Below, in pieces: positions 1 through 10,435 of a DNA stretch of 64,000 nucleotides; position 1 is the stretch's first letter, and every line of letters starts with the position of its first letter. This DNA is from Cryptomeria japonica (taxonomy: Eukaryota > Streptophyta > Pinopsida > Cupressales > Cupressaceae): positions 473,854,008-473,918,007 of the forward strand of contig NC_081405.1 in assembly GCF_030272615.1 (NCBI RefSeq). Reading direction: 5' to 3'. Both the position numbers and the translations under genes were made by a program. Under the pieces are notes generated by a model that worked only from the letters and a program-made list of their open reading frames with translations, searched no databases and was not told the DNA's origin.

Positions 1-7
1 GCCAATT

Positions 8-445
8 TCATGCAATAATGGTTCTGTAATACTGCTTCTTCTCAGAATAAATCCCATAAGACTTTCCAATAGTCCAATCCTCATAGGGTTCCCGATGTGG
101 GATACCCATGGCTGCCATTACTGTCTCTCTATCAATAAACAATGGAATTTCACCATTATTTCTCCTAATGCACTTGTTAACCTTTTCATAGTGATTCATG
201 CACTCTAAAACCAACTCAGGACAAGGGGCGGCTGTGGGAAATGTCGCCGCTTCCAATAAACCACTTTGTGCAATATCTTTCAGCATAGAATCATCAGTTG
301 GGTTCCTCACTCTTTTTAAGAAAACATCTAAATCTAATTGAACTAGAGTCATATCAGCTAGCTCTGGTAAGGAACTTGCAAGAGAAGAAGAGCTCGCTAA
401 TTTAGGAAAAGTTGGCCTCATGCTTAACCCGTAATCTTTTCCCAA
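8..445 (-). CDS. Uncharacterised ORF, 145 aa
   Basis: An ATG-to-TGA reading frame of 145 codons on the minus strand, close to the window edge. The protein has a Ser/Leu-rich start, then a mixed helical segment and the readable stretch RETVMAAMGIPHREPYEDW near residues 107-125. I do not recognise the family. It has no signal peptide or clear membrane segment. It lies 0.6 kb from a Ty3/gypsy relic of opposite orientation, and plant Tat elements can carry antisense accessory ORFs, so a retroelement-derived origin is possible but not shown. It could also be a chance open frame, although its composition is protein-like. Confidence 0.35.
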   Translation of the reverse strand: MGKDYGLSMRPTFPKLASSSSLASSLPELADMTLVQLDLDVFLKRVRNPTDDSMLKDIAQSGLLEAATFPTAAPCPELVLECMNHYEKVNKCIRRNNGEIPLFIDRETVMAAMGIPHREPYEDWTIGKSYGIYSEKKQYYRTIIA

Positions 446-1089
446 TCAACTCAAAAAAACCAGAAAATGGGTAAAACAGAAACAAGCAGCTAAACAATAT
501 ACCTTGATCTTTTAAAAACTATAACAATTAGGAAAGTCATTGAACATACCTTCTTTTGTCATCTGCAAAACCCCTGTCATAGTCTATTTTTCTTTCGCTC
601 CAAAAACTTTCCTTAAAATTTATATTTCACAAATGACAATCTCGACAAGATAACTGCTCAATTTAAAACAGCCAAGAAAATCTTACTCATGATTTCCATA
701 AGTTATCATCATTACTCTTCACTCGTGTGATATTACTCTGAAATGATCACAAATGATCATGCATTTAATAACAAGTCACTTCATATCTGAAAACACGGAT
801 TCCCACGCCATACTTGCTATAAATGACAACTTTTAAATCATTAAGAAAGAATATTCCCTTTTCCTGCCGCCATTAGCCATTCCTCAAAATCTGTGCTGCC
901 ATCTTATGAAAAGTCATGATTTCCAATAAATCAAACATTGAACTTTGAACCTTGAAGAACATCATCAACACAAAAACATATACATGACAAATATTGAACT
1001 TTGAACCTTGAACCCAAAAGGTTCAAGTTCAAGGTTCAACCAATGCTAAACACCGACAAACACTGAAAAAGGCTTATAAAGCCGCACGA
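446..1089. other. Intergenic, no gene; small hairpin
   Basis: I see no coding frame here. The only structure is at 994-1039, where TTGAACTTTGAACCTTGAAC is followed by an imperfect inverted copy (GTTCAAGTTCAAGGTTCAA) across a 7-nt spacer. A direct copy of ATTGAACTTTGAACCTTGAA also lies about 60 bp upstream (~937-956). Confidence 0.6.
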
Positions 1090-1735
1090 GAAAGTCTAAA
1101 CCTCTTGCATATTCTTCCAATGACCTTGGTGTTGAGTCTAATAATATTGTGAATCTTGTTGATAAACCTACACCTCCTAAGGACCTATTCATTACCTTTG
1201 ATCCTAGTGAGAATATTGTTGTACCTAATGGCCCACTATTTATCACTGTGAAGATTAAAGGAAAACTCTCATGAGGGGTGCTCATTGATCCAGTGTGCAT
1301 GGTGAATGTGATCACTGAAGAACATCTTTATACTTTACAATTGCATCAAGTAACATATGATAAATCTAATGTAATGGTCAACGTGTACATATGATGGTTT
1401 CTCTTGCCCTACTATTGGTTCTATAACTCTTCTCGTAGAAGTTGGTACTAAGTGCTTAGATGTGACTTTTGTTATCATTACTATATTAGATCAATTTTGT
1501 GTGATGTTGAGACATCCTTGGATCTCTTCCATGAAAGCTATCCCTTATACTATTCATAAATGTCAAAAATTTCCTCATAATGGCACTATCATAACAATTA
1601 ATCATAGCATGTACCAACTCACAATAAGGTGTGGAAGTTTTGATTACTTTCGACCTAAACAGTTTGAGCCTCTTAAGCCTTGAAGTGATTCTCTCTTTCT
1701 ATCTTGTCAAATTCCTCTATTCCTTAATGTAATGG
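1090..1735 (+). pseudogene. Ty3/gypsy protease-region relic
   Basis: The plus strand reads as a broken retropepsin region. The segment at 1270-1330 contains VLIDPVCMVNVITEEHL, where intact elements have the catalytic motif LIDGG followed by N-I. The active-site glycines are lost. Further on, the open frame at 1462-1683 has LRHPWISSMKAIPYTIHKCQ and then FPHNGT. This aligns by eye with GHPWIHEMRAVPSTYHQC and FPHNGV in the Tat element at about 40330-40410. It is therefore a fragment of a related, older element. No LTR, RT or integrase is attached. It abuts the truncated 3' end of the minus-strand LINE. Confidence 0.75.
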
Positions 1736-3554
1736 TAAATTAGGACATTTAGTGGTTTTATTATCTTAATTTAACCATAACCTTGATTTTTCTCATCCAT
1801 CACAGAAGTTTCCTTGGAGATTCTATTGTTTCACTCCTTTCAAATATTTCACACCATAGAGGGGGGGATTTGAGACCAAAATTTTTGGATAATAGGATGT
1901 TTGAAAGGGTAGTGACTCCATTTCTCCATTAAACATCTCATATTGTTAGGGAGGAGCCAAGAAATCAATAGGGCAACAAAAATCATAGACCAAATCTCTC
2001 TAGCATAGTGACAATACAAAAAAATATGACCTATGTTCTTAAGGCCCATAAGGCAGAGGGAACATCTATTAACAAATAGAAATCCCCTTTTATTTAGATT
2101 ATCTATGATCGAAATGTTTATATGGGCAGTGACCCACTAGAAGCAATTAATTTTGGGAATGAGCTTGGCCACCCAAACACTATTCCAATTAAAATTTTCT
2201 ATGTCAAATTTCTCCATTATCGAATAGACTGATTTGACTAAGAGCACTCTCGAGGGCTGATGCCTCCAAATCTAGATATCCTTTCTCCTTAGAGAGAAAA
2301 AAGAGAAATCCCCAGGATAAGACTACAACAAAGTAGCTTCATCTTCAATTTTCTTAAGATTAGAAGCAAGAACACCCTTTGCCTCATTTAGCTTATCCTT
2401 GAAATTCTTATAGCCCCCATAATTATCCTACCAACAAAGGTAATTATGCAACAAAGTCCCACTTTTTTGGAATAAGAAGTCTTTTACTAGACTAAAACAG
2501 TTAGTAGTAGAGAGGGTCACATCCTTAAACCAAATATCATCCCAAAATCTTGTGTTTCTTTCATTTCCAACAATATTTTTGCCACCATTTTTCAGCACAT
2601 TTATGATTTTAAAGATATTATTCCAAATATGAGATCTTGAGGACATATCAAAAATATATAAAAGATTAGCACATGGGGCATTATTGAGGTATTTAGTTTT
2701 GATTATTTTTACCCAATCCTTGTCCCCTTCAATAATCTGCCATACAATTTTAGATAGAAGAGCCCTGTTAAAAGGTCTGATTTTCCTGATCCCTAGTCTA
2801 CCAAACATTTTTGGCTTGCATACTCTATCCTAGGGAACTAGGGCAATTCAAGACTTTTCTTTAGTTCCAGTACAAAGAAAAGTCCTTAGAATATTTTTCA
2901 TTTTATCAGCTATAACACTAGGGATTTTGAAGAGAGACAGATAATATACCGAAATGTTCTGTTAATAGGATTTGACAAGATGAACTTTGCCTACTAGACT
3001 CAATAATTTTCCTTTCCAACCAACAAGTTTTTTTTAGAACCTTTCAATAAGATTATTCCAAAAGTTGTTAAGAATATATTTTGTAGTAAGGGGAAGACCA
3101 AGGTAATAATCCAAGAGGGAAGCAACACTACAACCAATAATCTTGGTAATCTTGGCTTATAAGGAGGGAAGCACATTAAAAAAATATATTTCTTTTATGG
3201 TAATTAATATGTTGACCAGATATTTGAGCATAATTATTCAAAATCTCACACCAACCCTTAGCTTCAGAAACACACACCTCCCCAAAAATAATGGTGTCAT
3301 CCACAAATCACTGATGGGTAAGAGGAAGATGATGGGAGGCAACTTTGACACCCTTGAGAAAATTTTGATCTATATACCTTTGAATATTTCTTTCCAAAAA
3401 TTTTGCAACAATTATAAATAGATAAGGTGAAAGGGGGTCACCTTGTCTCAACCCTCTACCACACGAGAAATACCCTTTAGGAGATCCATTCACCAACACC
3501 AAGCACATATCAAAGGTATCACATTCATGAATCATTTTTAAGAACCTACCTTTT

Positions 3555-4802
3555 GTTAGCAATAGTGAAGAAGGAAGACTGAGAGGGGGGTGAATCAGTC
3601 TTCACCGGATCTGCAAACTTTATCACAAAAATAGATCTAATAAACTGTAGTAACAAAAAAGATAAGAAAATTGAAAACACAACACACAACACCAAGATTT
3701 TGATGTGGAAAAATCGGTTAAGGGAAAAGCCACGGTGGGAACCTACCCATAGTAAGATGATACTCTGCAGTAGTATGTGAAAATATTACAATGGGAAACG
3801 CACATGCATTCAAGCACACTACCTAGAGCTCACTGCTCAAAAGATAATAGCCTGGAAGGCTACAACCCTCAGGGAAGTCTCACTAAATTACAATAAGATT
3901 CGAACTACAATCTGGAAGAAATGAACTGAAAGAATAGCATCTCCAAATGCCTGATTACAGTTCCTATTAAGCACAATTGTCTTCCCAGCAACACCAATCT
4001 CTCCTCAATCATAACACTGAAGGATGAATCACTTGATCGCACATATACCACTCTCTAATAATGCAGACACAACCACAACTCCTAAATTACATGACAATAT
4101 CACCTATATATACAAATCATCAACCTTGATAACAAGGTCGACTAAACCCTCAACTCATGCAATTGCAAATTATATCACACTATACAAAGACCAACCACTA
4201 GACCAATATAATGATTACATGATATAACATGGACCTAATTTAAATTCCCAAATGCTCAACTCTATCGGAAATTACGCCAAGATCAGTCGCAACATGCTAC
4301 ACCACCAGAAATACTCCATAACACAAAAATCATCACTAGTTCATTAAAACAACCAAAAAATTGCACAACGATCAATGCGGATCGCCAAAAACAAATAGGA
4401 CACAACTAGGAAACACCAAAAAGCACATTAGAATAATCAGGAATAGTTGTGCCAACACCACTTATCAAATCTTCATATGTCAATGTTTGAAAGCTCAAGA
4501 ACATAACCAATCAACAACTGTCACAAAGAAAGATAACTTGCAGAGCACCAAATCACGATCCATCTGAAATGAAGATAAAAAAGACCATCCCAAATAATAT
4601 CCCAAAATCAAAGCACAAGATCTGATCACACCGAAATATACCAGAGGAAATGCTGAACTTTGCAAAACAATGATTAGCAAAACAAAACTACAAAACCATA
4701 TCATAAGATCTTCCCAAACACACCAGAGCAAATAACAAGAATATGTTGACATCAATGACAACATAATATCCTAGCATCGACAATGACCAACAATCTCGAA
4801 CA
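3555..4802 (-). mobile_element. Copia-type solo LTR inserted in the LINE
   Basis: On the minus strand the insert starts TGTTCGAGATTG and ends ATTGCTAAC(A), giving the TG...CA termini of an LTR. The target site CTTTT is present on both sides (3550-3554 and 4803-4807). Deleting the insert with one copy of the site rejoins the LINE RT frame (VLK before, GRFLKMIHEC after). Inside are three blocks shared with the other Copia LTRs here: TTGTCATTGATGTCAAC near the 5' end, the block CCCACCGTGG...TTTCCAC (3702-3750), and a C-rich GATTCACCCCCCTCTCAG block close to the 3' end. No internal domain is present, so this is a solo LTR left by recombination. Confidence 0.85.
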
Positions 4803-4915
4803 CTTTTAAAACCATTTTTTTTAGAATCTCAAAGAGGAAATTATAAGAGACTCTATCATAGGCTTTGGAAATATCAAGTTTGAGAGCCATTCCTACCTTC
4901 TTGTTGTATTCCATG

Positions 4916-5103
4916 GAGTGGGCCAACTCATGGGTAGTTACATGACAACATCCAAAATATGTCTACCCTTGACAAAACCTTTATGGTTATCATAAATCAT
5001 CCTATCAAGGAGTGGGCCAACTCATGGGTAGTTACATGACAACATCAAAAATATGTCTACCCTTGACAAAACATTTATGGTTATCATAAATCATCCTATC
5101 AAG
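4916..5103. repeat. 94-bp tandem duplication inside LINE RT
   Basis: The 94 bases from 4916 are repeated at 5010 with about two mismatches. It is a direct tandem duplication in the RT fingers/palm region and shifts the frame (94 is not a multiple of 3). It arose after the LINE was already dead or killed it. Confidence 0.85.
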
Positions 5104-6796
5104 GACAAATTTAAGCCTATTTACCAGGGTATGAGAAATAATCTTATAAAGGGTATTACAAAGGCTGATAGGCCTAAAATCCTTCAAATAAACAACATTC
5201 TCATACTTGGGGATTAAAGCAATAAAAGTAGAATTAACCTATTTATGAAGTTCACCAATTCTAAAGAAATCCCTTGCAACATTATATACATCCATCCCAA
5301 CCAAATCCCATAGTTATTGAAAAAATGCTAGTGGAAATCCATCTGGTCCAAGGGCTTTAAAAACATAAAAAGAGAAAACTACATCTCTAACAAGTACTGA
5401 AGGGAGACCTTAGAAGTTAGCTGATTCATGTCCAGGTCAAAAATCACCTCAGAAATAACCTCCAACATCCCTCAAGGGTCCTAGAAACTATTATGAGTAT
5501 TACAGTGGGAATCAACAAAGAAAGAAACATCCATCCTATCTATCTCATTGGATCATCATCCTCAGTGTGAGTACCACCCTCCCTTTGGAGACTTATTATC
5601 TTGTTTCTACTCATATGCTTCATAACAGATTGATGAAAGAACTTGGTATTTATATCACTTTTTGTTAGCCATTAGACACGAGACTTTTGTTTCCAATAAA
5701 CTTTTTCCTATTTATTCAATCTTATCCATTAGTCTCTTAGGAATTTTTCCTCCAAACAATTCTCCACATCAATATGTCCTGAATCAAGTCTCTCTTGGAT
5801 GATTTTCAACTTTGAGGCAATAGATTTCTTATGATCAAAGATATTTCCAAAATAAATTTTCTTCCACCCTTTGACATTATCCTTAATAATCTTTAACTTC
5901 TGAACCACACAGAACATAGGTGTCCCATCCACAGGAGTGCTCTACCAAGTTGTTCCACAAATTTTCTAAAATTTGGATGGTAAGTCCACATAATCTCATA
6001 TCTGAAAGGAAAGGGATCTTTCTTTAATCCATCCTCCCATGAGAGAATAATAGCATTTTGGTCTGACCCACTTTTGGGGAGGGCCAACAAGGAAAGAGCA
6101 TTTATATTATCCCAATTTGTTGAAACAAGAAACCTATCCAATTTGACCTGAATAAGATGGTGGCCTTAATTTTTATCATACCATGTGAATTGGAATCTTT
6201 GTAATCCAATGTCCATAAGACCAACAACAATGAGAAATTTAGCCAAATCATTCATGCTTTTAGAAAAATCATCAGATCCTCCCAATTTTTTTGAAGGGTA
6301 CGAGGGTGAATTGAAATCTCCACCCAACATCCATAGATCAGCCAAACAACTTAGAATAAGTGAAACAATGTAGATCCAAAGATAAACCTTGGGAGATCTA
6401 GCAATTTAGAGCATATATATTAATAAGATTCAACCTTTGTACATACTTCATATTCTACATCTTAACAATTAGACTATTCTTTGATGAGTGGAACAAAGTC
6501 CCAGAGAAAGAGGCCAAATTCCACAACGTTGCAATACCACTTGAAGCACCCTCAACATCACTAACAAAAAACTCAACAAAAGGCTAGATATGCTTGACAA
6601 TATTTTGGAATGCTTCTTTTTTCATTTTGGTTTCTTGAAGGAGAAGGATGTCAGCCCTCTGCTCAAGCAACATACATTTAAGAATATGTCATTTAATAAG
6701 ACTATTTAAGCCTCTCATATTTCAGGACAAAATCTTCATCTAAATAACTCAAAAGAAAGGTTGCCCATCCTTGATTTGTCAAAAGGTTTCCTCACC

Positions 6797-8095
6797 TTAG
6801 GAAAACCCACCCAATGATTTCTTTTTCTTTTTTGACTCTGAGAGACCATCAAGACTCCTCTGCTTCCCACTAGCCACCTCCCTAGCAGCATCACTACTTA
6901 TTGTATCCCTCTGAGAAGGTCTGCCCACCTTGACATCCCCTCCCACATCCACTTTATTTTTTTTATTTTTTTTTGTTTGGTGCCAAGTTGCTTCCACTCC
7001 ATTTTTTAATCTTCCTCATCCAAAATCTTCTTAGATTTTCTAGGAGGAGGAGTAGAGGAGAGCCCTAAGAGTTTCATCTTATCTTTTAAATTATTTGACC
7101 CCCAACATCATTTTTCCTATTTAATCACTTAATAATCTCACAAGTTTCACATTCTCCTTATTGCTCGAGTTAGACAACCTCTCCTGGCACTCTGCATCCA
7201 TCATGGTTTCTAAAGGGCAAGAGTCCATCAAACTATTGTCCCTTTTAGTAACAAGTTTAGGGTCCACATGATAACAATCAATCTCTGAGCTCTTATTGTT
7301 AGAATGCCCAGACCTAATATTAGAGGTACTTAGATCCACCACAACCTAATTAACTTTATCATCAAAACTTTTATTATCTTGTTGAATCATCTTTTTCTTT
7401 CTTTCATATGGGTCTTCATCCATTCCCATTGAGGTTTCCTTATACTTCATTTAAGGTATATCATATTTAACCCCAACACATAATTGTTCCTCAGAGTTCT
7501 ATTTTAAGGATGATCCATCTTGGATGTTGACACAATTAGATCATCTATTTGCTTCTTTTTATCCACTTTATGGCTCTTCTCCACTTCATTCACCGATGGG
7601 ATAGCATGGCCAATCTCTCTAGCCAAAGGTAACATAGGGCACTTGGTTGAATCATTATTTAGAGAAGCAAAGGCTATAGCAACATTATTAGAGGACAACA
7701 ACTTCCTAACTGGCCGTTTCTTAGTCATTTCAAAATTATTCATATTTTTTACAAACTTGACAGTATGCTCTAGCATTTTCATATTATATAGGCTAAAGTA
7801 AAAAACCAAATCTTGAGTGGAGGGTAAATTAGGTGGGAAGGACAAAGTTGACAAAAACATGGACACAAATCCAAGCAAAAATAAGCCTTGATTTATTTTG
7901 GGTTATTTTGTCTACCACCAAAAAATTGCCAAACGATTTAGCAATCCCTCTAAATACACGGGAGGTCTAATATTCCAATGTAAGCCCAAGGAGACAATTA
8001 AAAGTTGGAGCCATCGCCTTGAGATCCTTTCCAAGGTCTCCAACCTTGGTTTACATTTTCATAGTGAAAGGAAATTTTGAACTATTGCTAATTAT
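6797..8095 (-). pseudogene. LINE ORF1 (DUF4283-like), broken
   Basis: Around 7990-7865 the minus strand reads FGNFLVVDKITQNKSRLIFA then WICVHV. This corresponds to the DUF4283 nucleic-acid-binding core seen intact in the plus-strand LINE near 9600-9690 (TFAHICVEIDLSKPLP). Downstream, frames at 7878-7504, 7342-7121 and 6997-6797 are Ser/Lys/Asp-rich and probably the low-complexity tail, ending with a Lys-rich stretch. Several stops and frameshifts separate them. The true start is not recognisable because the sequence above about 8095 turns into AT-rich repeat. Confidence 0.6.
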
Positions 8096-8632
8096 TTTGC
8101 TTTGAAAAAGTTAAGGAAGCTATCTTAATTTTCAATTTAGAAAGACCAAAAGAATTTCTATGTTTTAAAAATACAAACATAATGTTTCTAAATTCAAAAA
8201 ATCAAAATTACATGCCAACACAAATATTTGAAAAATAACATATAATATTTAATTTAGAAAGATTAAAAATAGTTTTTATGTTTATACATTTTAATCATAT
8301 TTCTAAATTTAAAAAATCAAAGTTATGAAGATGCGCAAATATTTCAACAATAATATATAATTTTTAATATATAAAAATATTTATTTCTAAAGAAATTTCT
8401 AATATATCATATATATATGATTTTTCTATTTATATCTTATTTATCTCTTAGTTGAGTTACACAAATATTGCAAAAAAAAAATGTAATTTTTAATTTTCAA
8501 TTTAGAAAATCAAAAAGAAATTTTATGTTTCTAAATTTCAATCATAAAAACATAATGTTTCTAAATTCAAAAAATTGAAGTTACATACATACACAAATAT
8601 TTCAAAAATAATATAGAAAATTATTTATTATT
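8096..8632. repeat. AT-rich diverged tandem repeat (~110-120 bp units)
   Basis: At least three diverged copies begin near 8139, 8248 and 8496. Each has a block like CAATTTAGAAA, then TTTCTAAATT-AAAAAATCAA and an ACAAATATTT-AA-AATA block. The same AT-rich family continues beyond the plus-strand LINE at 14869, so this is the DNA into which that LINE inserted. Confidence 0.6.
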
Positions 8633-8652
8633 AAAAGTAATTTTAAATTAAT
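8633..8652. repeat. Left 20-bp target-site duplication of LINE
   Basis: AAAAGTAATTTTAAATTAAT occurs here and again at 14849-14868, immediately outside the GC-rich 5' end and the A-rich tail of the LINE. Length and AT-rich target fit target-primed reverse transcription. Confidence 0.9.
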
Positions 8653-9012
8653 GGTGTTCGTGCGAGGGCTCGCAAGTGGCCGAGCTAGGGTTTCACGGCC
8701 CTAGCTCGTGGGAGGCACAGGTGCAGGTTCATGTGGGGAGAGGGAAGTGCAGGGTGTTGGGGGCTAGAGGCGGTGGATGGTGCTGAGTAGGGCTCGACGG
8801 TGGGAGAGAGTGTGGTCACTGGGAGGGGTGGAGGTTACACGGGGGTGGGTTCTAGACTGCTGCGGCCCAGGGTTGTCCCATGTGATAGGGACCTCCAACG
8901 GGCCCCTCTCTTTGGTGGTGCATGGGAGGGGAGGTTCCTAGGGTGTTGAGCCTTCGTGAGTGACCCTTTGGGGTGTGGGTCTCTTGTCCTCTTTTTTTTT
9001 TTTTGCGCCCTG
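8653..9012 (+). promoter_or_regulatory. GC-rich LINE 5' region, likely internal promoter
   Basis: This 360-bp stretch is strikingly GC-rich between AT-rich flanks and contains several G runs. It ends with a T11-12 run at 8992-9004. It sits between the target duplication and the ORF1 start, where plant L1 elements hold their internal promoter. No specific promoter motif is claimed. Confidence 0.55.
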
Positions 9013-10112
9013 ATGGCGAGTTTTGGTGGTGAGGCCTCGCAGGTTGCTCCATCCATGGATTTTCGTGCTACGGTGGGCTCAAAACCCCCACTTCAGAGTA
9101 TGAAGACTTTCAACAATAATGTTTTCTCATCTGATTCAAGGTTTGGGAGTGTTGGCAGCTCTCGCATTGGGAAGATTAATGGTTGTCTAGAGAAATGCAG
9201 TGAGAGGCCAAAGATAGTTATTCCTCTGGAGATGATAGCTGAAGACATTGAATATTTTTCAAATCACTCTCTATACTGCAAGTTTTTGGGGATGAGGGTT
9301 TCCTTGCAGTTTTTGGAAAACTAGGCATAGAGGACTTGGACATTGGAAGGGGAAATGGAGATTATGCTGCTGGCAAATAACTATTTCATGGTTTCTTTCA
9401 ACTTCATGGAGGATCGCAATAGGGTCTTTGAAAGAGGCCCGAATTTTTTCAACCAGGTGGGATTATTCATCAAACCTTGGCATGTGGGGTTTAATCCTTC
9501 AGAGGAGCTCCCAAATAGGGTTCTAGTGTGGGTTCTATTACCACTTTTTCCAGTGGAATGTTGTCACAAGGATGTGCTAAGGATGCTTTCTGCCCTACTT
9601 GGGAAGCCAGTGGGATCCTCAACACAAACCCTGGGGAGAAAGGTAATGACCTTTGCGCATATCTGTGTTGAAATTGATCTTAGTAAACCTTTGCCATATG
9701 CTATAGATATGTGCGTAGGCTCTTATTCTTGGGTTCAATAGTTAGATTATGAGACTTTACCATTTTGTTGTTGGTTGTGTCATGAGTATGGTCATTTATA
9801 GTGCAAGTTCCCTAGATACAAACCAGTGTGTGACAACCTTAGTAGTCTGACCCGAACTTAGTTAGGACTAAGAAAGGGAAAGCTGCCATGTCGTTCGAGG
9901 TTGAGGGTGTTGATGGTTTTGTCTCAGTTAAGACAAAGAACAGAAACATAGGACAAAAGAGGCCCTTACAGGAGAGACAAGAAGAGGATACCTCTAACAG
10001 ATTTGAGGTCTTGGATGACCTTAGCCATCAGGAAGTAAACCCGGGGTTAACCCCTCTAGATCAAGGTGCATCAGGAGGGGTTCTGGAAAGTGTAATTGAG
10101 GAATCTACCTAG
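9013..10112 (+). pseudogene. LINE ORF1: DUF4283 plus zinc knuckle, broken
   Basis: The start ATG at 9013 opens MASFGGEASQVAPSMDF. I preferred it to the ATG at 8956 because the 8956 leader crosses the T-run. The DUF4283 domain covers roughly 9220-9700 (KPWHVGFNPSEELP, RVLVWVLLP, TFAHICVEIDLSKPLP). A zinc knuckle follows at 9765-9815 (FCCWLCHEYGHL, stop, CKFP). In-frame stops at 9322, 9328, 9739 and 9799 are all TAG. A frameshift between about 9802 and 9848 leads into DPNLVRTKKGKAAMS, and the frame then stays open to 10112 with a basic, Gln/Glu-rich tail. The protein would bind element RNA. Confidence 0.82.
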
Positions 10113-10435
10113 GCCCTACTAGTGGTTGGAAGCTAGCAAATGGAGATGGACTAGCTAGTAGGGGTATAGTTGGGGTTGGATCCTGGATCTGAGGTGAATT
10201 TGGTTGAGGGGGAGGGCTCTCAGATAGCTTTGAAATTGGAACCAGTTGGGGTTAAAAGTAATAAGTCCTCTATTCACCTGGGTCTTCACTAGAAAGATAT
10301 TAAGAAAAGTGCTTCAGAGAAGAGCTCAAAGGTTGGTAGAAAGAAGGATATGGATAAGATCAAATTGATGGGGAAGAATTTGGTTGAGTCAGGGTTGGTA
10401 AAGACTTTGGATTCCCACTTTTCCAATCCTCCAAA
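10113..10435 (+). other. LINE inter-ORF region with ORF1 tail remnants
   Basis: A 320-bp stretch between the last open piece of ORF1 and the ORF2 start. It reads partly as a Gly/Glu/Ser-rich tail (GEGSQIALKLE around 10210) broken by stops, then Lys/Ser-rich codons. It probably belongs to the ORF1 C-terminus. I see no separate gene. Confidence 0.5.

Larger units (their letters stand above)
1740..6738 (-). pseudogene. LINE ORF2 (endonuclease / reverse transcriptase), broken
   Basis: The ORF2 start is at 6738 (MKILS then a stop, then NMRGLNS), matching the usual SWNVRGLN opening of plant L1 endonucleases. The frame at 6141-5893 has LVSTNWDN and SDQNAI, where SDH-A/P-I is normal. The RT part shows the A-box region (MALKLDISKAYDRV, near 4860-4895), and LRQGDPLSPYLFI at about 3440-3400. 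The open frame at 2808-2428 is the post-RT region, opening RLGIRKIRPFN. The frame at 2049-1849 has HIFLYCHYAREIWS, the zf-RVT cysteine/histidine block. The distal end has TGA at apparent Trp and Arg codons. The YxDD box was not located. It is not functional. Confidence 0.82.
1740..8095 (-). mobile_element. Decayed L1-type LINE, minus strand, interrupted by a solo LTR
   Basis: Two degenerate ORFs in LINE order run from high to low coordinates. ORF1 has DUF4283-like sequence (about 8095-6797). ORF2 has endonuclease, RT and zf-RVT-like parts (6738 to about 1740). The ORF2 frame stops being readable near 1740, just where the gypsy relic begins, so the 3' end, including any RNase H and poly-A tail, is missing. 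A 1.25 kb solo LTR (3555-4802) and a 94-bp tandem duplication (4916-5103) interrupt it. It is clearly older than the LINE at 8653-14848, which keeps both ends. Confidence 0.85.

Noticed and set aside
4024-4567. ORFs inside 3555-4802 as part of an unknown gene
   Set aside because: The interval is a solo LTR by its termini, target duplication and shared LTR blocks.
8835-9056. Overlapping minus-strand ORFs (73 and 66 codons) over the LINE 5' end
   Set aside because: Basic, Pro-rich translations of the GC-rich 5' region and the T-run. No family, and they are antisense to ORF1.
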